DNA of 64,000 nucleotides from Methyloceanibacter caenitepidi (GTDB taxonomy: Bacteria > Pseudomonadota > Alphaproteobacteria > Rhizobiales > Methyloligellaceae): assembly GCF_000828475.1 (NCBI RefSeq), contig NZ_AP014648.1:1426001-1490000 (forward strand), given 5' to 3'. Within the stretch, counting starts at the first letter, position 1; each line of letters opens with the position of its first letter. Made by a program: the position numbers and the translations under genes. The notes under the pieces were generated by a model. The model made no database searches and had not been told where the DNA came from. It saw only the letters and a list, made by a program, of their open reading frames with translations. This document shows, one piece after another, positions 8,219-15,341 of this stretch.

Positions 8219-9655
8219 GTGCTGCAAAAGCTCTGGTATGATCGGCCAGTTCGCACCCAACTTATTGTGGTCGTGGCGGCGATCAATCTCTTTGCCGCCT
8301 TGATGGCCGGTGTCGTGGCTATTCTCAACACCCGCACGGCGACCAAGGCCGAGATGGAGTCGTCGCTTGAAGTCGCCGAACGCTTTGTCGATGTGACGCT
8401 GAGGGATCTCGCGAGGCAAGGCAAGCTCGACAATCTCGACGAGGAATTACCGCCCCTGCTGAGACATTTGCGGCATGTCCGCATCATGTTCCTGAGCGAC
8501 TCCGGCCAGCTGGCCATCATTTCGCCCAAAGGGGCCACCGCCGGGGTCAAGGGAACGCAAGCGCCCGGCTGGTTCGTTTCCCTGGTCCATCCCGAGATCG
8601 CCCAAAGGAAAGTGCGCCTTCTCCCGGATGGTTCGCATCCGGTGATCATCCTCGGAGAGCCGTCCGATGAAATCTCGGAGGCCTGGCAGGACTTTCTCTC
8701 GCTTGCGCTGATCTGGAGCGCCATCAACGCCATTGTGTTGGTGGTTCTCTACATTGTGCTCGGGCGGGTTCTTGATCCGCTGGCGAGTCTGTCTCGAGGC
8801 ATGCACCAACTCGAGGGCGGTGAGTATTGGGCCAGGTTGCCGAGCGCGAAAGTCAAGGAAGTGGCCGTCATTACGGACCGGTTCAACATGCTGGCGAGCG
8901 CGCTCGATGTGACGCGCAAAGAGAACGAGAGCCTCTACCAGCAGCTGATCAACGTGCAGGAAGCCGAGCGCCGCGAAATCGCCAACGAACTCCACGACGA
9001 GGCTGGAGCCTGTCTGTTCGGCATTGCCGCGAACGCATCGTCGATCCAGACCACGGCGGGGCAGTTGGACGGGGATCGCGCGACGAGGATTTCCAGTCGT
9101 GCGGGCGAGATCCTCTCGATCGCGGAGCGGTTGAAAGTTATGAACCGGGGGCTTCTCAAGAAGCTGCGGCCGGGGCCGCTCGGCCAGGTCAAGCTGGCGG
9201 ACCTGATCGTAGAACTCACCGCGGGCCTTCAAAGCCAACATCCCGATACGCAGATCAATGCGGCCGTTGGTTCGGTCGCGAAATCCTACGGGGAGTCTGT
9301 GGATCTTGCGATCTACCGCTGCGTTCAGGAGGCGATCACCAACGCGATCCGCCACGGTCATGCAGAGAATATCGATGTGGATCTGGATGAAGTGCAAATC
9401 GCGAATGGCACCGGCGATTACCGGGCAGTCCGCCTGACGATTGCGGACGACGGCGAAGGCATGGAGCCAAACAAAGCCAAAGGTTTCGGACTTACGACCA
9501 TGACGGAGCGCGTCCGATCGGTCGGCGGTACCTGCGTAATAGAGGGTATCCCGTCAAAGGGCACGACCGTCCGCGTCGAAATACCAATCAAGCAGAAAAA
9601 AAATGAAACTACGGCGCCCGCTCGGGCGCAAGAATCGGTCAGGGAGCTATCATGA
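8219..9655 (+). CDS. moxY: MoxY-like sensor histidine kinase
   Basis: A 478-residue inner-membrane histidine kinase. A membrane helix at about 15-36 is followed by a periplasmic domain (37-158) that resembles the LapD/MoxY N-terminal domain, a second helix (about 161-182), a HAMP linker, and a HisKA_3-type phosphoacceptor region with ELHDE, His259 being the likely phosphorylated residue. A HATPase domain with DDGEGMEPNKAKGFGL ends the protein. MoxY/MoxX pairs control methanol dehydrogenase genes in other methylotrophs. The response regulator overlaps by 4 bases and xoxF follows, which supports the same job here. The start is GTG at 8219 with GGAGA about 11 bases upstream. The signal is unknown. 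Confidence 0.85.
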   Translation: MLQKLWYDRPVRTQLIVVVAAINLFAALMAGVVAILNTRTATKAEMESSLEVAERFVDVTLRDLARQGKLDNLDEELPPLLRHLRHVRIMFLSDSGQLAIISPKGATAGVKGTQAPGWFVSLVHPEIAQRKVRLLPDGSHPVIILGEPSDEISEAWQDFLSLALIWSAINAIVLVVLYIVLGRVLDPLASLSRGMHQLEGGEYWARLPSAKVKEVAVITDRFNMLASALDVTRKENESLYQQLINVQEAERREIANELHDEAGACLFGIAANASSIQTTAGQLDGDRATRISSRAGEILSIAERLKVMNRGLLKKLRPGPLGQVKLADLIVELTAGLQSQHPDTQINAAVGSVAKSYGESVDLAIYRCVQEAITNAIRHGHAENIDVDLDEVQIANGTGDYRAVRLTIADDGEGMEPNKAKGFGLTTMTERVRSVGGTCVIEGIPSKGTTVRVEIPIKQKKNETTAPARAQESVRELS

Positions 9656-10302
9656 CTAGAGTCCTCGTCATCGACGATCATCCGATCGTTCTACAAGGAA
9701 CCCGGCAATTGCTCGAGGATGTCGGCGTAAAAGAAGTCCATCAGGCGCAGAGTCTGGCCGATGGTTTCCGCGCCTACCGAATGCAGAAGCCGGACGTCAT
9801 CATTGTCGACCTTGCCATGCATAGCGGGTCGCTCGGCGGCCTGTCGTTCATCCGTCGCTTGCGGCTGCACGATCAGAACACACCCATCCTGGTCTTTACG
9901 ATGCATTCCGATCCGGTGATCGTGTCGCGTGCGCTCGAGGTCGGGGCCACGGGCTATGTCCTGAAGGATACGCCGCCTGAGGAAGTGCAAACGGCGTTTC
10001 AGCGCGTCCGCGACAACAGGCCCTATCTCAGCCACGATCTCGCATCCGAGGTGGCCTTCATGGAAGCGCGCGGCACGACCAATCCGCTGCGGCGCATGAC
10101 GGTTCGCGAACTGCAGACCTTGGCTCTTGTGGCGGAAGGGAAGCCGTACGGCGTCATCGCAGAGCATTTGCATGTGAGCTACAAAACCGTGGCCAATACC
10201 TGCACGCAGTTGAAGGCAAAGCTCGGTGTACGGACGTTGCCCGAATTGATGCGAATCGCCATTCAGCATCTCCCAGCGGCCAACAGCAAAATGCAGCGCT
10301 AG
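9652..10302 (+). CDS. moxX: MoxX-like NarL/LuxR-family response regulator
   Basis: A 216-residue response regulator. The receiver domain (1-120) has the acidic pair Asp8-Asp9, phosphoacceptor Asp53 (IIVDLA) and the switch residues Thr and Lys105 (YVLKDTPP). The C-terminal helix-turn-helix (about 145-205) is of the LuxR/NarL type, with MTVRELQTLALVAEGKPYGVIAEHLHVSYKTVAN. The ATG overlaps the kinase stop codon (ATGA), so the two are translated together. By analogy with MoxX it would bind upstream of the xoxF genes. Candidate sites are the palindromes at 10371-10389 and 13226-13237 and the repeated motif at 8030-8050 and 12943-12963. The assignment of target genes is inference. Confidence 0.85.
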   Translation: MTRVLVIDDHPIVLQGTRQLLEDVGVKEVHQAQSLADGFRAYRMQKPDVIIVDLAMHSGSLGGLSFIRRLRLHDQNTPILVFTMHSDPVIVSRALEVGATGYVLKDTPPEEVQTAFQRVRDNRPYLSHDLASEVAFMEARGTTNPLRRMTVRELQTLALVAEGKPYGVIAEHLHVSYKTVANTCTQLKAKLGVRTLPELMRIAIQHLPAANSKMQR

Positions 10303-10370
10303 CACTGCTACAGCGTCGCCTGACGGCATGGGCACACTGTTGTACTAACCAGGAAGCATACTGGAACGTC

Positions 10371-10389
10371 TGTGCCAGGACCTGGCACA
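10371..10389. promoter_or_regulatory. Perfect 9-bp dyad upstream of xoxF
   Basis: TGTGCCAGG and CCTGGCACA are exact reverse complements around a single central base. The dyad lies about 70 bases past moxX and 343 bases before the xoxF ATG. There is no T-run, so it is more like an operator than a terminator. A shorter relative, GTGCC-AA-GGCAC, lies 57 bases before the second xoxF gene. Confidence 0.55.
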
Positions 10390-10688
10390 ACGCAAAGAAT
10401 ATCGAAGTCTCGCGTGCGACTCGATTGGCAAGACCGCGGGTGCAATGTGGCAACCGGCGTGATGCTATCTTCCAACGACTATGGCGAAAGTCGTCTCGGC
10501 ATTCTGCGCTAACTTGGAAGTCGCGAATGCCGCACGATGACAACTGAGATCGCTGCGATTGGCAATTGCCGATCATCCCGCGCAGCCCCTCCGCTTCGCA
10601 TCGCTGGCATTCCGAAACCAGGTCGGAAAAACGCACCTGCGGCTGGGACATGACCGGCCCACGCGCGTCCGATTCCGGCAAGTGGATG

Positions 10689-10708
10689 CTCGGGCTCTTT
10701 AAGCCGAG
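10689..10708 (+). promoter_or_regulatory. Leader hairpin of the first xoxF gene
   Basis: CTCGG-G-CT (10689-10696) pairs with AGCCGAG (10702-10708) with a one-base bulge. The stem ends directly before TAGCTAGGGAGAGGAG, the ribosome-site block shared with the second xoxF gene. There an equivalent stem has a different base pair at the matching position. Confidence 0.5.
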
Positions 10709-10731
10709 TAGCTAGGGAGAGGAGAAAAAAA

Positions 10732-12648
10732 ATGAAACTCAGTTTAGGTGTCCTGACCGGCACCATCGTCGCGGTGACGATGGGGCTCGCTGGCCAGGCG
10801 TCGGCCATGAATACGGACGAGGAACAGCTGAAGCGTATGGCTGATCCCGACCAGTGGCCGGCCCCGGGTCGTGACTTTGCTCTGACGCGTCACAGCAGCC
10901 TGTCCGACATTTCGACGGAGAATGTTAACAAGCTTCAGATGGCGTGGATGCAGGGCACGAATGCCCTTCGCGGTCACGAAGGTCAGCCGCTTGTGATCAA
11001 GGACGTGGGCGGCAAGCCCATGCTGTTCATGATTTCCGGTTGCCCGTCCATGGCCAATTGCAACGTGGTCCAGGGTCTGGACCTTTCGGATCCCGACAAT
11101 CCGAAGCAGGTTTGGTCCTACGTCAAGAAAACCGACCGTGACGAGTCGGCTGTGCCGCGCGCTTGCTGCGACACCGTCAACCGCGGCGGTTCTTACGCAG
11201 ACGGGAAGTTCGTGTTCGGCACGCTCGACGGTTTCTTGATTGCCCTCGACGGCCAGACGGGCAAGGAAGTTTGGGTCGTCAAATGGGCGTATCCCGAAAA
11301 GGGCGAGACCATCACGCCGGCGCCGTTGATCGCGGACAACAAGGTGTTCATCGGTTTCGGCGGTAGTGAGTTCGCAGCGCGCGGCCGTGTCGGCGCCTTC
11401 AACTTGGCGGACGGTTCCGAGGCTTGGGTGTGCCACACCACGGGTCCGGACAAGGACGTCTGCCTGACACCCGAGACCAACAAGGCCAACCCGCACTACG
11501 GCACGGCCGGTCAGGACCTCGGCGTCAAGACTTTCCCCAATGAGGATTGGAAGATTGGCGGCGGTACTGCGTGGGGTTGGTACTCCTACGATCCGGATAC
11601 CAAGCTGGTCTACTACTCCACCGCCAACCCGGGTCTGTGGAGCCCGCAATATCGTTGCCCCGACAAGACTCACGAGGAGTGTAACGCAGTCGATCCTTCG
11701 CTCGACGGGCAGGTGGGCCGCTTCGACAACAAGTGGACCCTCAGCATCTTCGCCCGGAAGATCGAGAACGGCGAGGCCGTGTGGGTTTACCAGATCACGC
11801 CTTTCGACCAGTGGGACTATGACGGCATCAACGAGAACATCATCACGGAGATGGAAGTCGACGGTAAGAAGCGGAAGGTTCTCTCCCACTTCGATCGTAA
11901 CGGCTTCGCCTATGTTTGGGATGCTGCCGACGGCACGGTGCTGCGCGCGACGAAATACGTGACGACGGACTGGGCCGAGAAGATCGACCTCAAGACCGGC
12001 CGTCCGATCAAGGTGCGCGATCATTCGCCGCTCGAAGTTGGCCGCAACGTCTCTGCCTGCCCGTCCGCCATGGGTGGCAAGGACCAGCAGCCCGCTTCGG
12101 TCGATCCGAAGGAGCCGAACCTGTTCTATGTGCCGACAAACAACTGGTGCATGGAGCTCGAGCCTCAGGAGCGCACGCACACGAACCAGGGCACGGTCTA
12201 CGTGTTCGCGAACGTGTACATGTATCCCGAGAAGCAGGGCGTGACCGGCAAGATCAAGAAGTACGACGTCTTGACGGGCAAGACGCTCTGGGAAATCCCG
12301 GATCCGTTCCCGAACTGGAGCGGCACCATGAACACCGACGGTGGTCTGATGTTCTACGGTTCGCTGGGCGGCGACTTCCGCGCGGTCGACCGGGACACGG
12401 GTAAGATCCTGTGGAGCCGTAAGCTCGGGTCCGGCATCATCGGCAACCCGATCACGTTCAAGACGGGCGGCAAGCAGTATGTCGGCGTGTACTCCGGCAT
12501 CGGCGGCTGGATCGGTCTGCCGGTCACCGCGGGCCTCGACCTGAACGACAAGTTCGGCGCCATCGGTGCGACGGCCATGACCAAGGCCGCCGGCCTGCAG
12601 CACGTCCCGCAGGGCGGCACGCTGAACGTCTTCCGCGTCTACGACTAA
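10732..12648 (+). CDS. xoxF: Lanthanide-dependent methanol dehydrogenase XoxF, first copy
   Basis: A 638-residue periplasmic PQQ quinoprotein that oxidises methanol (and perhaps formaldehyde) and passes electrons to cytochrome cL. The signal peptide is residues 1-25 (GQASA). The adjacent cysteines Cys145-Cys146 form the ring disulfide over PQQ. The catalytic Asp362 and Asp364 give the D-Y-D motif (QWDYDG); the second Asp is the extra lanthanide ligand that calcium-type MxaF lacks. The metal ligands Glu (GGSEFAARG) and Asn (TANPGLW) are present. No small mxaI subunit gene is nearby, as usual for xoxF. It has a 9-residue insertion (around 318-330) relative to the second copy. Its clade was not determined, though it does not resemble the XoxF5 sequence I know best. 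Confidence 0.95.
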   Translation: MKLSLGVLTGTIVAVTMGLAGQASAMNTDEEQLKRMADPDQWPAPGRDFALTRHSSLSDISTENVNKLQMAWMQGTNALRGHEGQPLVIKDVGGKPMLFMISGCPSMANCNVVQGLDLSDPDNPKQVWSYVKKTDRDESAVPRACCDTVNRGGSYADGKFVFGTLDGFLIALDGQTGKEVWVVKWAYPEKGETITPAPLIADNKVFIGFGGSEFAARGRVGAFNLADGSEAWVCHTTGPDKDVCLTPETNKANPHYGTAGQDLGVKTFPNEDWKIGGGTAWGWYSYDPDTKLVYYSTANPGLWSPQYRCPDKTHEECNAVDPSLDGQVGRFDNKWTLSIFARKIENGEAVWVYQITPFDQWDYDGINENIITEMEVDGKKRKVLSHFDRNGFAYVWDAADGTVLRATKYVTTDWAEKIDLKTGRPIKVRDHSPLEVGRNVSACPSAMGGKDQQPASVDPKEPNLFYVPTNNWCMELEPQERTHTNQGTVYVFANVYMYPEKQGVTGKIKKYDVLTGKTLWEIPDPFPNWSGTMNTDGGLMFYGSLGGDFRAVDRDTGKILWSRKLGSGIIGNPITFKTGGKQYVGVYSGIGGWIGLPVTAGLDLNDKFGAIGATAMTKAAGLQHVPQGGTLNVFRVYD

Positions 12649-12680
12649 CGCTCGTATTCGCGCGAGACCCCAACACGATT

Positions 12681-12718
12681 CGCGCCCGGAGCCATCGAGG
12701 CACCGGGCGCGTCTCGTT
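12681..12718 (+). terminator. Terminator of the first xoxF gene
   Basis: The 9-bp stem CGCGCCCGG (12681-12689) / CCGGGCGCG (12703-12711) has a 13-base loop and is followed by TCTCGTTT. The T-run is interrupted, so termination may be partial. Confidence 0.65.
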
Positions 12719-12942
12719 TGACGGCGGCATGCGCGAGTCGCAATTGCCGAGCGCCGCACATTTTCGCTTCGCCAAGTTCACGCGCCTCGAAGGGAGGAGC
12801 ATTCGTCTCCGGCGACGTCTCGTCAGACGTGAAATGTAGCTGTCAGAGCGCGCTACCGCGTGCGCAAACTCATTTCTTGTGCGGCGCAACAAATGAAAAC
12901 TGCATTTGGCAGAAATCGTTGCCATCGGCACATTTCACTTGC

Positions 12943-12963
12943 AATGGCATTACATTTGGCAAT
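12943..12963. promoter_or_regulatory. Candidate regulator site shared with the moxY upstream region
   Basis: AATGGCATTACATTTGGC matches AATGGCATTGCTATTTGGC at 8030-8048 apart from one substitution and one extra base. CATTTGGCA also occurs singly about 50 bases upstream, at 12903. This may be a binding site for the MoxX-like regulator or another activator; binding is inference. Confidence 0.4.
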
Positions 12964-13225
12964 TATGAGGGGGTAGCTCGGCAATGAGTGAGTGACGTAG
13001 TTCCACAGAAAGAACGGTGCAACGTGACTTGCAAAGAGTCGGGCACAATTTCCTCGTGAGGTGTCACCGCGTCTTGTGTTCAACGGAGAACCCGCAGCCA
13101 GTAGCGGGCGCGAGGCGAGATTTTGCTTCTGCGTTTTTCTGGCAGTCTCCAATTTCCACAAACACGTTGGCAGCTTCGGAATTTGCTGAGGGCTCGTTGA
13201 CCTTAAGCATCGCTTAGGGTCGGGA

Positions 13226-13237
13226 GTGCCAAGGCAC
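13226..13237. promoter_or_regulatory. Dyad upstream of the second xoxF gene
   Basis: GTGCC-AA-GGCAC, 57 bases before the ATG. It resembles the longer GTGCCAGG-A-CCTGGCAC dyad before the first copy, so a common regulator is possible. Confidence 0.4.
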
Positions 13238-13246
13238 AAAGAATTA

Positions 13247-13274
13247 CTCAGAGTTCGTTTCGGTGAACTGAGTA
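13247..13274 (+). promoter_or_regulatory. Leader hairpin of the second xoxF gene
   Basis: ACTCAG-AG-TTC pairs with GAACTGAGT over nine base pairs with a 2-base bulge, ending at the AGTAGCTAGGGAGAGGAG block. Compared with the first copy, the stem core changes from CTCGG/CCGAG to CTCAG/CTGAG, a paired change that keeps the helix. Confidence 0.5.
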
Positions 13275-13294
13275 GCTAGGGAGAGGAGAAAGAT

Positions 13295-15184
13295 ATGAAA
13301 CTGAAGTATGGTGTCCTGACTGGCACCATCGTCGCAGTGACGATGGGTCTTGCTGGCCAGGCGTCGGCTATGAATACCGACGAGGAACAGCTGAAGCGTA
13401 TGGCTGATCCCGATCAGTGGCCTGCCCCTGGTCGTGACTTTGAGCTCACGCGCCACAGCACGCTTTCCGACATTACGACGGATAACGTCAACAAGCTGCA
13501 GATGTCTTGGGCCCAGGGCACGAACGCCCTTCGCGGTCACGAGGGTCAGCCGCTTGTGATCAAGGACGTTGGTGGCAAGACCATGCTGTTCATGGTTTCC
13601 GGTTGCCCGTCCATGGCCAACTGTAACGTTGTTCAGGCTCTCGATCTGACGGATCCTGACAACCCGAAGCAGGTCTGGTCGTATGTCAAGAAGACCGACC
13701 GTGACGAGTCGGCTGTGCCGCGCGCTTGCTGCGACACCGTCAACCGTGGCGGCTCCTATGCCGATGGCAAATTCGTCTATGGTACGCTTGATGGCTTCAT
13801 CATCGCCCTGGACGGCCAGACCGGTAAGGAAGTTTGGGTCGTCAAGTACGCCTATCCCGAGAAGGGTGAGACCATCACGCCGGCTCCGTTGATCGCCGAT
13901 AACAAGGTGTTCATGGGCTTTGGCGGCGATGAGTTCGCCGCTCGTGGCCGTGTCGCCGCCTTCAACCTGGCGGACGGTTCCGAGGCTTGGGTGTGCCACA
14001 GCACGGGTTCCGATAAGGACGTGTGCCTGACGCCCGAGACCAACAAGGCCAACCCCCAGTTCGGTCAGGCTGGTGAAGATCTTGGTATCAAGACCTTCCC
14101 CGGTGAGGACTACAAGATTGGTGGTGGTGCTGCTTGGGGTTGGTATTCCTATGATCCCGAGCTGAAGCTGGTCTACTACTCGACCGGTAACCCCGGCCTG
14201 TGGAGCCCGTCCTATCGTTGCCCCGATAAGACCCATGAGGAGTGCAACACTGGTGCGTTCGACAACAAGTGGTCGATGACGATCTTCGCTCGTAAGATCG
14301 AAAACGGCGACGCTGTCTGGGCTTACCAGATGACTCCGTTTGATCAGTGGGACTATGACGGCATCAACGAGAACATTCTTACCGACATGGAAATTGACGG
14401 TAAGCAGGTGAAGGCTCTCACCCACTTTGACCGTAACGGCTTTGCCTATGTCATGGATCGTACCGACGGTTCCCTTCTGCGCGCCACGAAGTACGTGACG
14501 ACGGACTGGGCCGAGAAGGTCGACATGAAGACCGGCCGTCCGATCAAGGTGCGCGATCATTCGCCGCTCGAAGTTGGTCGTAACGTCTCTGCCTGCCCGT
14601 CTGCGATGGGTGGTAAGGACCAGCAGCCTGGTGCTGTTGATCCGAAGGAGCCGAACATCTTCTACATGCCCACCAACAACTGGTGCATGGAGCTCGAGCC
14701 TCAGGAGCGCACGCACACGAACCAGGGCACGGTCTACGTGTTCGCGAACGTGTACATGTATCCTGAGAAGCAGGGCACGACCGGCAAGATCAAGAAGTAC
14801 GACGTCCTGACGGGTAAGACGCTCTGGGAGATCCCGGATCCGTACCCGAACTGGGGTGGTACCATGGTCACCGACGGTGGTCTGGTGTTCTACGGCTCGC
14901 TGGGCGGTGACTTCCGCGCGGTCGACCGTAACTCCGGCAAGGTTCTTTGGAGCCGTAAGCTGGGCTCGGGCATCATCGGCAACCCCATCACCTATAAGGT
15001 TGGTGGTAAGCAGTATGTTGGCGTGTACTCCGGCATCGGCGGCTGGATCGGTCTTCCGGTCACCGCTGGTCTGGACCTGAACGACAAGTTCGGCGCCATC
15101 GGTGCTACGGCCATGACCAAGGCCGCTGGCCTGCAGCATATCCCGCAGGGCGGTACGCTGAACGTCTTCCGCATTTACGAGTAA
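13295..15184 (+). CDS. xoxF: Lanthanide-dependent methanol dehydrogenase XoxF, second copy
   Basis: A 629-residue paralogue of the upstream gene; about nine residues in ten match over the first 200, judged by eye. Signal peptide, Cys145-Cys146, catalytic Asp353 with lanthanide-ligand Asp355 (QWDYDG), the Glu in GGDEFAARG and the Asn in TGNPGLW are all conserved. Codon use differs sharply from its twin and from all neighbours: GGT, GCT, CGT and other T-ending codons are frequent, as in very highly expressed genes. It has its own long upstream region, leader hairpin and a strong terminator at 15209-15248, so it is probably a single-gene transcript and the main expressed copy. Two tracts near the 3' end are identical to the first copy, suggesting gene conversion. 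Confidence 0.95.
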   Translation: MKLKYGVLTGTIVAVTMGLAGQASAMNTDEEQLKRMADPDQWPAPGRDFELTRHSTLSDITTDNVNKLQMSWAQGTNALRGHEGQPLVIKDVGGKTMLFMVSGCPSMANCNVVQALDLTDPDNPKQVWSYVKKTDRDESAVPRACCDTVNRGGSYADGKFVYGTLDGFIIALDGQTGKEVWVVKYAYPEKGETITPAPLIADNKVFMGFGGDEFAARGRVAAFNLADGSEAWVCHSTGSDKDVCLTPETNKANPQFGQAGEDLGIKTFPGEDYKIGGGAAWGWYSYDPELKLVYYSTGNPGLWSPSYRCPDKTHEECNTGAFDNKWSMTIFARKIENGDAVWAYQMTPFDQWDYDGINENILTDMEIDGKQVKALTHFDRNGFAYVMDRTDGSLLRATKYVTTDWAEKVDMKTGRPIKVRDHSPLEVGRNVSACPSAMGGKDQQPGAVDPKEPNIFYMPTNNWCMELEPQERTHTNQGTVYVFANVYMYPEKQGTTGKIKKYDVLTGKTLWEIPDPYPNWGGTMVTDGGLVFYGSLGGDFRAVDRNSGKVLWSRKLGSGIIGNPITYKVGGKQYVGVYSGIGGWIGLPVTAGLDLNDKFGAIGATAMTKAAGLQHIPQGGTLNVFRIYE

Positions 15185-15208
15185 CTCTCGTAAACGTGTA
15201 GAATAATT

Positions 15209-15248
15209 GGCGCCCGATGCCCTTGTGGCATCGGGCGCCTCTTTTTAT
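15209..15248 (+). terminator. Strong rho-independent terminator after the second xoxF gene
   Basis: A perfect 13-bp stem (15209-15221 with 15227-15239) with a 5-base loop is followed by TCTTTTTAT. This is the best terminator in the window and isolates xoxF from the genes downstream. Confidence 0.95.
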
Positions 15249-15341
15249 ATATCCGGGAAGAAATAGACCCCCATGGCGGGTAAGCCTGGTGGGATCAAGT
15301 CCCGCCGCACGGCCCCGCCTTACCAGTTGAGGCGAACGCCC

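Larger units (their letters stand above)
10303..10731. other. Promoter and leader region of the first xoxF gene
   Basis: No gene is seen in these 430 bases. They hold a perfect dyad TGTGCCAGG-A-CCTGGCACA (10371-10389), a palindrome GGCAATTGCC (10561-10570), and a hairpin directly before the ribosome site (10689-10708). I could not identify a convincing -35/-10 pair. Confidence 0.6.
12649..13294. other. Spacer between the two xoxF genes with regulatory elements
   Basis: No gene is supported. The stretch holds the first gene's terminator (12681-12718), a GCAATTGCCGA motif (12740-12750) that also occurs at 10562-10572, two copies of CATTTGGCA (near 12903 and 12953), the dyad GTGCC-AA-GGCAC (13226-13237), and a leader hairpin (13247-13274). 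At 646 bases it is long enough for an independent promoter for the second copy. Confidence 0.6.

Noticed and set aside
10744..12759. 671-codon frame antisense to the first xoxF gene (and a similar one antisense to the second)
   Set aside because: Complete overlap with clearly conserved coding sequence. Long antisense frames arise from the codon bias of the sense gene. No start signal.
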